40,011 nucleotides of DNA, from assembly GCA_051883695.1 (NCBI GenBank), contig JBJEUF010000120.1:1-40011 (forward strand), read 5' to 3'. Of this stretch, positions 22,989 through 29,444 are shown one piece after another; position 1 is the stretch's first letter, and the number at the start of each line of letters is the position of its first letter. The DNA comes from UBA11524 sp051883695. GTDB lineage: Bacteria > Bacillota > Clostridia > Christensenellales > Aristaeellaceae. Position numbers and translations under genes: made by a program. The notes beneath the pieces were generated by a model. It did not search any database. It was not told the origin of the DNA and saw nothing but the letters and a program-made list of their open reading frames with translations.

Positions 22989-25130
22989 ATGTACAGAATC
23001 CTTGAGCTGAATCCCCAGCTGGCCGGTTTCGCGGGGGATATCGACCTGCGCATGTCCCTGTATCGGGACACGAAGAAGCGCATCCTGGGCGAAGGACAGT
23101 CCCTGAATGACTTTGCCAATGCCCACAATTATTACGGCTTTCATCCGGCGGAGGGCGGCTGGTATTACCGCGAATGGGCGCCCAGCGCCTATCAGCTGTA
23201 TCTGATGGGCGATTTCAACGGCTGGAATCAGACCAGCCATCCGCTGAGGAAGCTGGGAAACGGCGACTGGGAGCTGTTCCTGCCCGGTGAGGATGCGCTG
23301 TGGGACGGCTGCAAGGTCAAGACGGTCGTGGACTACAACCTGACCCGAACAGAGCATCTGCCGCTCTTTGCCCGCCGCGTCGTGCAGGATCCGAAGACGG
23401 TGACCTGGTGCGCCGAGGTCGTGGACGAGCGCAGGGCGTTCCCCTGGACGGATGAGGCGTTCCGGGGCGAGGATCTGCTGTATATCTACGAGGCGCATGT
23501 GGGCATGGCGCAGGAGGAGGGCCGCGTTGGCACCTACCGGGAATTTGCCGACAACACGCTGCCCCATGTAAAGCAGGCCGGGTACAACACCATCCAGCTC
23601 ATGGCCATCATGGAGCATCCCTATTATGGCTCCTTCGGCTATCAGGTGTCGAATTTCTACGCCGCCTCCAGCTGGTTCGGCAAGCCCGAGGACCTCAAAT
23701 ATCTGGTCAACAAGGCGCATGAGATGGGCATCCGCGTGCTGCTGGACGTGGTGCATTCCCACGCGGTGAAGAATACCGCCGAGGGCATCAACATGTTTGA
23801 CGGCACGGTGTGGCAGTTCTTCCATGACGGCCCGAAGGGCGACCATCCGGCCTGGGGCACCAAGTGCTTCAACTACGGCTCCAACGGCGTGATGCACTTC
23901 CTGCTGTCCAACCTGAAATTCTGGATGACGGAGTATCACTTCGACGGCTTCCGCTTCGACGGCGTGACCTCCATGCTCTACCACGACCATGGACTGGGTA
24001 CGGATTTCGACAGCAACAGCAAGTATTTCTCCATGAATACCCATGTGGAAGCCATCACCTATCTGCAGCTTGCCAACGAGCTGATCCGTCAGGTGAACCC
24101 GAAGGCCATCACCATCGCCGAGGACATGTCCGGCATGCCCGGCATGTGCCTGCCCATTGAGGACGGCGGCATCGGCTTTGATTACCGCCTGGGCATGGGA
24201 TTGCCGGACATGTGGGTTCGCACGGTCAAGACGCTGCGCGATGAGGACTGGGACATCGGGAAAATGTGGGGCGAAATGTGCCTGCGCCGCCCGGGTGAGG
24301 GCACGGTGGCCTATGTCGAGAGCCACGACCAGGCGCTGGTGGGCGACAAGACGATGATCTTCCGCCTGGCGGACGCAGCCATGTACACCGACATGGACAA
24401 GGCCATCCACAATCCTGTCATCGACCGCGCGATTGCCCTGCACAAGATGATCCGCCTGTTCACCCTCAGCGGCGGCGGAGAGGCCTATCTGAACTTCATG
24501 GGCAACGAGTTCGGGCATCCGGAGTGGATTGACTTCCCCCGCGAGGGCAACGGCTGGTCGTTCCATTACTGCCGCCGTCAGTGGAGCCTGAAGAACAACG
24601 GCTATCTCAAATACCAGTGGCTCAACGACTTTGATGAGGATATGGTGAAGCTGACCAAGGCGCACCGCATCTTCGACCAGCGCATGGGCGATCAGCGGCT
24701 GTACCGCCCCCAGGACAAGGTGCTGGTGTTCTACCGCAACGGGCTGCTCTTTGCCTACAATTTCCATCCGACCCAATCCGTGACGGATGTGGTGATTCCC
24801 GTGCCCAACCGCGCGAATTACACCGTCGCCATGTGCTCGGACGACGAGAGGTACGGCGGTCAGCAGCTGGTGGAGCACATGACCTACCGCGTCCGAACCA
24901 TCGACGGCAAGCCGTGCATCGTGCTGTATCTGCCTGCCCGCACCGCAGTGGTGCTGCAGGAGGGCAAGATTCATCAGCCGCGCACGAAGAAGGAGAAGCC
25001 CGTGGCTGAGGAAATGGCGGAGAAGCCCGCGAAGAAAGCCCCCGGGCGGAAAAGGAAGGCCGCTGAAGCCCCGGCGGAGGAAGCGGTGAAAAGGAAGCCC
25101 GGCCGTCCCAGAAAGGTGAAAGCGGAATAA
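22989..25130 (+). CDS. glgB: 1,4-alpha-glucan branching enzyme with basic AT-hook-like tail
   Basis: A 713-residue GH13 enzyme that introduces alpha-1,6 branches into glycogen. An N-terminal carbohydrate-binding domain (YYREWAPSAYQLYLMGDFNGWN) precedes the catalytic barrel. Nucleophile D324 lies in FRFDGVTSM, acid/base E378 in TIAEDMSG and the third acid D447 in VESHDQ. The layout resembles the eukaryote-like branching enzymes more than E. coli GlgB. GGAGGTG precedes the ATG. After the C-terminal beta domain, residues ~660-713 form a lysine/alanine/proline/glutamate tail ending in KRKPGRPRKVK, a canonical AT-hook core. No other glycogen gene is adjacent. See findings for the tail. Confidence 0.92.
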   Translation: MYRILELNPQLAGFAGDIDLRMSLYRDTKKRILGEGQSLNDFANAHNYYGFHPAEGGWYYREWAPSAYQLYLMGDFNGWNQTSHPLRKLGNGDWELFLPGEDALWDGCKVKTVVDYNLTRTEHLPLFARRVVQDPKTVTWCAEVVDERRAFPWTDEAFRGEDLLYIYEAHVGMAQEEGRVGTYREFADNTLPHVKQAGYNTIQLMAIMEHPYYGSFGYQVSNFYAASSWFGKPEDLKYLVNKAHEMGIRVLLDVVHSHAVKNTAEGINMFDGTVWQFFHDGPKGDHPAWGTKCFNYGSNGVMHFLLSNLKFWMTEYHFDGFRFDGVTSMLYHDHGLGTDFDSNSKYFSMNTHVEAITYLQLANELIRQVNPKAITIAEDMSGMPGMCLPIEDGGIGFDYRLGMGLPDMWVRTVKTLRDEDWDIGKMWGEMCLRRPGEGTVAYVESHDQALVGDKTMIFRLADAAMYTDMDKAIHNPVIDRAIALHKMIRLFTLSGGGEAYLNFMGNEFGHPEWIDFPREGNGWSFHYCRRQWSLKNNGYLKYQWLNDFDEDMVKLTKAHRIFDQRMGDQRLYRPQDKVLVFYRNGLLFAYNFHPTQSVTDVVIPVPNRANYTVAMCSDDERYGGQQLVEHMTYRVRTIDGKPCIVLYLPARTAVVLQEGKIHQPRTKKEKPVAEEMAEKPAKKAPGRKRKAAEAPAEEAVKRKPGRPRKVKAE

Positions 25131-25138
25131 ATACACGG

Positions 25139-25175
25139 AACCTCCTGCTGCGGTGCGATGCTGCGGCAGGAGGTT
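25139..25175. terminator. glgB terminator hairpin, copy 1 of an identical pair
   Basis: AACCTCCTGC at the left pairs with GCAGGAGGTT at the right, just after the glgB stop. The 39 bases 25137-25175 recur identically at 26266-26304. Confidence 0.75.
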
Positions 25176-25178
25176 CTG

Positions 25179-25343
25179 TTACGGGGTGGGTTTGTTCAGG
25201 GGCAGGCACTTGATCATGCCGGAAGCATGAACGAGCGTTTCTTTGATCTGCTCCGGATTCATCCGCTTGACACACATGGCGCCAATGAAGCATACGCCGA
25301 ATGCCAGGATGATCCTGTAGTCGATGATTACCTGTGTTTGCAT
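25179..25343 (-). CDS. 54-residue small hydrophobic protein
   Basis: An ATG at 25343 is preceded by AAAGGAGGT with ideal spacing and opens a 54-codon frame. It begins MQTQVIIDYRIILAFGVCF and continues through a hydrophobic stretch (residues ~6-23, probably one membrane helix). An amphipathic charged segment follows (KRMNPEQIKETL), and the end is PLNKPTP. I do not recognise the family. The strong ribosome binding site is the main evidence that it is real. The hairpin at 25139-25175 follows its stop. Confidence 0.55.
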   Translation of the reverse strand: MQTQVIIDYRIILAFGVCFIGAMCVKRMNPEQIKETLVHASGMIKCLPLNKPTP

Positions 25344-25362
25344 GACTCTACCTCCTTTCCGG

Positions 25363-25387
25363 CACCGCGATGAGGCATCGCGGTGCC
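25363..25387. terminator. Hairpin between the secreted-protein gene and the 54-residue gene
   Basis: GGCACCGCGATG and CATCGCGGTGCC form a nearly loop-free inverted repeat directly after the secreted-protein stop (minus strand), upstream of the small gene's ribosome binding site. Confidence 0.5.
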
Positions 25388-25401
25388 GCTTTCATCTATG
25401 T

Positions 25402-25827
25402 TCATTCAAACACGATGCGCGTGAAGATGGTCAATGTGAAGGAGAAGGGCAATTCGAGAATATCGCCTTCCTCGATCGTGATGAATAAGGAGAGCTGATC
25501 GCCTCTGCCCAGATAATCTGAGTACTTCTTTGTATGCGCATCATCTCCGGCACGTAGACAGACATCCCCATGGTCATTTTCTGTGCCTGCAGAGGTCAGG
25601 ATATAGTCGCCGGCCGGGATATCCCTTCCGGCGACGTAGCGTCCTGCGGTCAGGTGCGCCGTTTTCTCGATGCGGCGGGCGACGACCTCGTTCTGCACAG
25701 CAGCCAGGAGCATCAGCAGTTCGTCGTTGCCGTAGCTGCTCAGGTCATAGGTGTTCTCAGCGTGTATGGCAGTGATGGGCACCGCAAGCAAACACAGGGC
25801 CAGGATCAGGGACAGTAGCTTCTTCAT
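25402..25827 (-). CDS. Small secreted protein, function unknown
   Basis: A 141-residue exported protein. Residues 1-23 form a signal peptide (MKKLLSLILALCLLAVPITA), cleaved near IHA. The mature part begins with a short helical segment (ELLMLLAAVQNEVVARRIEK). A beta-rich domain of ~75 residues follows, starting GRYVAGRDIPAGDYILTSAG, a pattern common in small secreted Firmicutes proteins of unknown role. The start at 25827 follows GGAGG; an upstream in-frame ATG has no site. It precedes the 54-residue gene on the same strand by ~60 bases, where GGCACCGCGATG/CATCGCGGTGCC forms a hairpin (~25363-25387). Confidence 0.75.
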   Translation of the reverse strand: MKKLLSLILALCLLAVPITAIHAENTYDLSSYGNDELLMLLAAVQNEVVARRIEKTAHLTAGRYVAGRDIPAGDYILTSAGTENDHGDVCLRAGDDAHTKKYSDYLGRGDQLSLFITIEEGDILELPFSFTLTIFTRIVFE

Positions 25828-26006
25828 ATTGCATCCTCCGTTCTTTGGGGTGTACCTGTATGATACACCAGAACCCGGTGACATTTGTCCACGCTCGTGG
25901 ACATGGCAGAAATTTTTGATACGGTGCTCCGATGCCTGTGCGCGGACGCGAAAAAAACAGGCCCTTTGATGAAGGCGATAACGCCTGTCAGAAAGGGGTT
26001 GCAGAG

Positions 26007-26255
26007 ATGGTTTACAACAAGAGCATCACAGGAGAAGTCATCAGGAACATCAGGAAAAACAAGGGCATGACGCAGGAACAGCTCTCGGGACTTGTTCCCA
26101 TGGGGCGCAGCCATCTGGCTGGTATTGAGCGCGGCGTCAAGAATGCCAACGTTGATACGCTGTGGAAGCTCGCAGAGGCACTCAATATGCGTCTGAGCAC
26201 ACTCATCGCGAAAATCGAACAGGCACACGGGATGCCGGGTGATGATCGGAAATAG
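26007..26255 (+). CDS. XRE-family helix-turn-helix regulator
   Basis: An 82-residue protein that is essentially one Cro/C1-type domain: GEVIRNIRKNKGMTQEQLSGL, then MGRSHLAGIERGVKNANVDTLWKLAEAL. AAAGGGG precedes ATG 26007, so the longer upstream reading is not used. It is divergent from the secreted-protein gene at 25827 and may control it, but no palindrome stands out in the 25828-26006 gap. It ends at the second copy of the 39-base hairpin. Small solitary regulators of this type often come from mobile elements; nothing else here shows one. Confidence 0.85.
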   Translation: MVYNKSITGEVIRNIRKNKGMTQEQLSGLVPMGRSHLAGIERGVKNANVDTLWKLAEALNMRLSTLIAKIEQAHGMPGDDRK

Positions 26256-26267
26256 GATGCATCGGGG

Positions 26268-26304
26268 AACCTCCTGCTGCGGTGCGATGCTGCGGCAGGA
26301 GGTT
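26268..26304 (+). terminator. Terminator of the XRE gene, copy 2 of an identical pair
   Basis: The same AACCTCCTGC...GCAGGAGGTT hairpin as at 25139-25175, here followed by TTTTCTGA, placed 13 bases after the XRE stop. Confidence 0.75.
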
Positions 26305-26360
26305 TTCTGATATGCGCCATCAACAAAAGGGCCGTACCTCCTGAAACGGGAGTACGGCTT

Positions 26361-26560
26361 AAGGCCTTGGGAGGTGTCGGAGGGCCCGCAGGCCCTCTGA
26401 CTGTATTCGTATCGACCGGCTTTGCCGGTCGGGCGGGGCGTTTCCGGCTCTGCCGGAAACTTTCCTTACACGGAGGAACGGCCGTCAGGGCTGCCTGCAG
26501 CCCTGACAGTGACGGAGTGCAATCCCTCGAAAAAGTGCCTGAAGCACTTTTTCGACACGC
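26361..26560 (+). repeat. Five-hairpin dispersed element, copy 2 (family A)
   Basis: The hairpins are GAGGGCC/GGCCCTC (26380-26397), CGACCGGC/GCCGGTCG (26413-26431), GTTTCCGGC/GCCGGAAAC (26440-26460), GTCAGGGCTG/CAGCCCTGAC (26484-26507) and TCGAAAAAGTGC/GCACTTTTTCGA (26527-26555). Linkers TTCCTTACACGGAGGAACGG and AGTGACGGAGTGC are near-identical to copy 1. The element is flanked by two ~33-base near-direct repeats that are themselves terminator-like hairpins. Confidence 0.88.
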
Positions 26561-26561
26561 A

Positions 26562-26595
26562 AGGGCCGTACCTCCGCAAACGGGGGTACGGCCCT
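26562..26595 (-). terminator. Terminator of the zinc-ribbon gene
   Basis: AGGGCCGTACC (26562-26572) pairs with GGTACGGCCCT (26585-26595), seven bases after the minus-strand stop at 26603. A similar hairpin lies at 26328-26360 on the other side of the family A element. Confidence 0.7.
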
Positions 26596-26602
26596 GATGG
26601 GA

Positions 26603-27541
26603 TCAGTAGGAAACGCGGAACTGGGTGGAGGTCACGAAGCGTCCGTCCAGATACAGCGAGAAGGTGTAGTTGCCGGTGGGCACATTGCCGTAGGTGTCGT
26701 GCAGGATGTTCAGCACCTCGTCCAGCTCGTAGAAGTTCCAGTAGTAGCGCCAGTGACCGCGCTCCAGATCCATATCGCCGAAGGTGTCCACGATCACGTC
26801 TCCCTTGGGGGTCTCGATGGCGATGATCGCGGTGTAGTGGCGGGCATAGGCCAGCTGGGGATAATCCATCAGGATATATGCGCCGTAGGTGGTGGTGCTG
26901 TGATAACGGGAGAAGTCAGAGGCGGAGAAGGAGCTGACTTCCTTGTAAGCGTTGTTGCGGCGGTACTTCAGGGTCATGGAGATATCCACGTTGAACTCGT
27001 AGAAACGGGGCGCATAGCCGGCCTCATACGCCTTGTAGGAGGAATTGCCGTCCTTGTCCGTAACCACGACCCAGTAGTCAACACCGGGAACGACCAGCTG
27101 CGCCGTGCCGGAGGTTGTGCTGATGTTGTCCTCGCACACCGCTGCGCCAAGGCCGTTGGCGACGTCGTCCGCGTAGCTGCCGGAACGCTTCTGCACCACG
27201 GAGAGGGTGTAGGGGCTCTTCTTGGCGGAATCGCTCCAGGTGACGTTCAGGGTTCCGTCATCATTGAGGGAAATCTGGTTCACGGCGATGGCCGAGGCGG
27301 ACGTCTTGCTGCTGCCGTTCACGGGAGCGCCGCAGTTGAGGCAGAAGTTGTAGGAAGTGGAAGGGATGGCTGCACCGCAGCTGGAGCAGGTGTTGCCGCT
27401 GGGCTTGGCGGTGCCGCAGATCGGACAGAAGTTGCCGTCATTGGAGCTGCCGCAGCCGGGGCAGACCCATGCCAGCGCCATGCCTGCCGTCAGGGTCAGC
27501 GCAAGAACCAATGCAATGAGTAGCAAAGCCTTTCTTTTCAT
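26603..27541 (-). CDS. Secreted protein with N-terminal double zinc ribbon
   Basis: A 312-residue protein with a clear signal peptide (residues 1-24, ending ALA). The mature N-terminus carries four CxxC knuckles: C27/C30, C39/C42, C52/C55 and C67/C70, a double zinc ribbon. Residues ~85-190 look like a fibronectin-type beta domain (VNQISLNDDGTLNVTWSD ... YWVVVTDKDGNSSYKAYE). Residues ~195-312 are a second beta-rich domain of unknown type. Zinc ribbons of this kind are usually cytoplasmic or on the N-terminal side of a membrane anchor, so their place after a signal peptide is odd. GGAGG precedes the ATG, and the gene has its own promoter and terminator. Confidence 0.82.
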   Translation of the reverse strand: MKRKALLLIALVLALTLTAGMALAWVCPGCGSSNDGNFCPICGTAKPSGNTCSSCGAAIPSTSYNFCLNCGAPVNGSSKTSASAIAVNQISLNDDGTLNVTWSDSAKKSPYTLSVVQKRSGSYADDVANGLGAAVCEDNISTTSGTAQLVVPGVDYWVVVTDKDGNSSYKAYEAGYAPRFYEFNVDISMTLKYRRNNAYKEVSSFSASDFSRYHSTTTYGAYILMDYPQLAYARHYTAIIAIETPKGDVIVDTFGDMDLERGHWRYYWNFYELDEVLNILHDTYGNVPTGNYTFSLYLDGRFVTSTQFRVSY

Positions 27542-27564
27542 GATGGAACGCCTCCTTTTGCTGG

Positions 27565-27594
27565 ATTATACCATATGATGGCGGCATATGTCAA
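27565..27594 (-). promoter_or_regulatory. Promoter of the zinc-ribbon gene
   Basis: On the minus strand, TTGACA (27594-27589) and TATAAT (27570-27565) with an 18-base spacer. Confidence 0.82.
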
Positions 27595-27621
27595 TCATGT
27601 GAATGACAGGTGCAGGGCGAC

Positions 27622-27717
27622 CTCATTCAAAACGGAAAACAAACATGAATGCGGCCGAAGGGGTGGAGGGGGCGATCGGAAAGCCCCCTCCTCGCTTCCG
27701 CAGAAGCGAAACACTCC
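27622..27717 (-). repeat. Dispersed repeat family B, full copy
   Basis: Read on the minus strand it has GCTTCTGCGGAAGC, GGAGGGGGCTTTCCGATCGC, CCCCTCCACCCCTTCGG and the tail CATTCATGTTTG...TTTTGAATGAG. To its right (27721-27783) lies a further inverted repeat, CAGAGGGTGTTTC with GAAACCCTCTG, that includes another GGGCTTTCCGATCGCC block. Confidence 0.82.
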
Positions 27718-27812
27718 TGCCGCAGAGGGTGTTTCGCGCCTGCGGGCGTGACCAAAGGGCTTTCCGATCGCCTTTGGGAAACCCTCTGCCCGCATATCCG
27801 ATGCATCCCGCT

Positions 27813-28241
27813 TCACGGCGATGCTTCCAGATCGGTGGGGGAAGCGGGCTGCTCAGCCAGATACGCCATAACGTCGGCAAGGCGTTTTTCGCCGATGCCG
27901 CTGACGGTCATCAGATCCTCCGGGAAATAGAACGCCCCGTCCCGCTCGCGGGTTTCGATGATGCGTCCGGCTGTAACCTCGCCGATACCGGGCAGATCGT
28001 CCAGTGCGGTGAGGTCGCCGCTGTTCAGGAGGGATGACGCCGACCAACCGGGCAGGGGCAGGATCTCCGGGAGGCATCCTGCGGCATGGTAGGTGTCGAA
28101 ACAAGGCTGTTTGTATGAAAGAGCAACCAAAAGAAGCAGACACAGGATGGAGATCCCCAGCAGGCTTACCGTGAGCCATCTGCGGAGGATTCTGCCGATC
28201 CTTTTCAATGCATCACCGCCTGTGGTTTCGCGCTCTGTCAC
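27813..28241 (-). CDS. ComEA-like helix-hairpin-helix protein with membrane anchor
   Basis: A protein of up to 142 residues. One membrane segment lies at ~22-44. Residues ~70-130 contain two helix-hairpin-helix motifs: LTALDDLPGIGEVTAGRIIETRER and EDLMTVSGIGEKRLADV, the DNA-binding pair of ComEA. ComEA binds incoming DNA outside the membrane during transformation, and the orientation here (N-terminal anchor) fits. The start is uncertain: GTG at 28241 lacks a ribosome binding site, and a TTG near 28208 has GGCGGTG before it. No other competence gene is visible except a distant metallo-beta-lactamase-fold protein, so a role in DNA uptake is only an inference. Confidence 0.8.
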   Translation of the reverse strand: MTERETTGGDALKRIGRILRRWLTVSLLGISILCLLLLVALSYKQPCFDTYHAAGCLPEILPLPGWSASSLLNSGDLTALDDLPGIGEVTAGRIIETRERDGAFYFPEDLMTVSGIGEKRLADVMAYLAEQPASPTDLEASP

Positions 28242-28325
28242 ACAATCGGTTCAAGATTGGCACGATGAATGAGGGGACCCTGTGCCATTCCGCCCGGCAG
28301 CCGAGCCGCCGGAATCCATTGCAGC

Positions 28326-28988
28326 CTATGACAGCCGGAAGGCACGCTCCGCAAACGCGACGGCATCCTCCGGCACAGCGTGCTCCGTCCGGGTGTAGAC
28401 CGGAAAGCCGCTGCGCTCAAATGCGGCATACTGCTCCGGGCTGTTGAGCAGGGCGATGCAGGCGCGGAAATTGGCCATCGCTGCCTCCGGGTCGGGCGCA
28501 GCCTCGATCTGCCGGAGCAGGAACTGCTTCTCCGGGTCGCTGCGGTCGAAGAAGCGCTCCACGGACATGCTCTGCGGGGACAGCATGACCAGCACGTTGT
28601 GCTCCCCGGCGATTTCATGCAGCAGCTCAAGGGAGATGTTCGTGTCCACGAACACCGGGCGGTTCATCTGGGCGAGGTGGATGAGCAGCAGCAGCTCCAG
28701 GTCGGTGGCCTCCCGGGAGGCGCCGCAAGACCAGGCGCGGTACGCCTCCGGCGTGCGGGAGATGAACTCCTGCCAGCCGGACATAGTGTCGAAGTAGCGC
28801 AGATTCGGCTGATGGGCGACGTCCGTCAGCTCCATCAGAGCATCATGGTAGTTCTCGCCGCACATGATGCCGTGATGCTTTTCGGAGAGTGTGCGCACGA
28901 GGGTGGATTTGCCTGCGTAGGCGGTGCCGGTGACGAAATACACTTGTCGGAACAATCCGCGGAGCAGGTTGCTGGCGATGGTGGGCAT
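28326..28988 (-). CDS. P-loop NTPase/kinase-like protein, function unknown
   Basis: A 220-residue cytoplasmic protein with a Walker A motif GTAYAGKS at residues 21-28 and a possible Walker B-like strand RPVFVDTNIS near 110. The layout recalls small-molecule kinases (shikimate- or nucleoside-kinase-like), but the substrate region is not recognisable. GGAGG lies just before the ATG, and a promoter lies at 29121-29149. The ComEA-like gene follows 84 bases downstream on the same strand. Confidence 0.75.
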   Translation of the reverse strand: MPTIASNLLRGLFRQVYFVTGTAYAGKSTLVRTLSEKHHGIMCGENYHDALMELTDVAHQPNLRYFDTMSGWQEFISRTPEAYRAWSCGASREATDLELLLLIHLAQMNRPVFVDTNISLELLHEIAGEHNVLVMLSPQSMSVERFFDRSDPEKQFLLRQIEAAPDPEAAMANFRACIALLNSPEQYAAFERSGFPVYTRTEHAVPEDAVAFAERAFRLS

Positions 28989-29120
28989 GGGAAACCTCCT
29001 TAGCGTGTGTTTTCGGGAAGGTTCGCGTTTGGCTGCGGCTGTCCGGCAGGTTTGGGGCTGTCGGAAACCGCATGGTCGAATCGCATACGGATTCCCCCGG
29101 CGTGCAAGTCAGCTGTGCCT

Positions 29121-29149
29121 ATTATACAGGAGTCATCCATGCTGCGCAA
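29121..29149 (-). promoter_or_regulatory. Promoter of the P-loop gene
   Basis: On the minus strand, TTGCGC (29149-29144) and TATAAT (29126-29121) with a 17-base spacer, 130 bases before the start codon. Confidence 0.6.
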
Positions 29150-29235
29150 GGGCTTCACCGCAGCTGTGCGGTGAGAAGTCATCCTGATTTCAGTAGTTTT
29201 GGACACTTCCACAGGCGCTCAATCCTTTTGCGGAG

Positions 29236-29305
29236 GGAACGCTTCGCTTCTGCGGAAGCGAGGAGGGGGCTTTCCGATCGCCCCCTCCACCCCTTCGGGG
29301 GCATC
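29236..29305 (+). repeat. Dispersed repeat family B copy
   Basis: It contains TTCGCTTCTGCGGAAGCGAG, GAGGGGGCTTTCCGATCGCC and CCCTCCACCCCTTCGGGGGC. The CATTCATGTTTG tail is largely lost. Confidence 0.8.
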
Positions 29306-29383
29306 CTTGCTTTTGGGGAATGGGGCACACGGGAGATTGTGTGACAGCGTTTGCTGCGATGCGATCCACAAGCCGCCGGAAGT

Positions 29384-29413
29384 TTGTAATCAGTTCATAT
29401 AGCCTGGTATAAT
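29384..29413 (+). promoter_or_regulatory. Promoter of the ABC transporter gene
   Basis: TTGTAA (29384-29389) and TATAAT (29408-29413) with an 18-base spacer. Confidence 0.72.
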
Positions 29414-29416
29414 ATC

Positions 29417-29434
29417 CCTTGTACAAATACAAGG
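29417..29434. promoter_or_regulatory. Perfect inverted repeat over the start site and ribosome binding site of the ABC gene
   Basis: CCTTGTA (29417-29423) and TACAAGG (29428-29434) are perfect arms around CAAA. The right arm includes the first bases of the AAGGAGG site (29431-29437), and the left arm is at the expected transcription start. It could be a repressor operator or an RNA hairpin that masks the ribosome binding site. Confidence 0.55.
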
Positions 29435-29444
29435 AGGTATTCCC

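Larger units (their letters stand above)
26256..26602. other. Gene-free region filled by hairpins and family A element
   Basis: It holds the second 39-base hairpin (26266-26304), two near-identical terminator-like hairpins (26328-26360 and 26562-26595) and, between them, the full family A element. I see no coding sequence. Confidence 0.8.
29000..29444. other. Divergent gap upstream of the ABC transporter
   Basis: No gene is supported. It holds the minus-strand promoter for the P-loop gene (29121-29149), a family B repeat (29236-29305), and the ABC gene promoter with an inverted repeat (29384-29434). Confidence 0.7.

Noticed and set aside
22818..25136. 772-codon open frame opposite glgB
   Set aside because: Shadow of the branching enzyme gene on the complementary strand with no motif.
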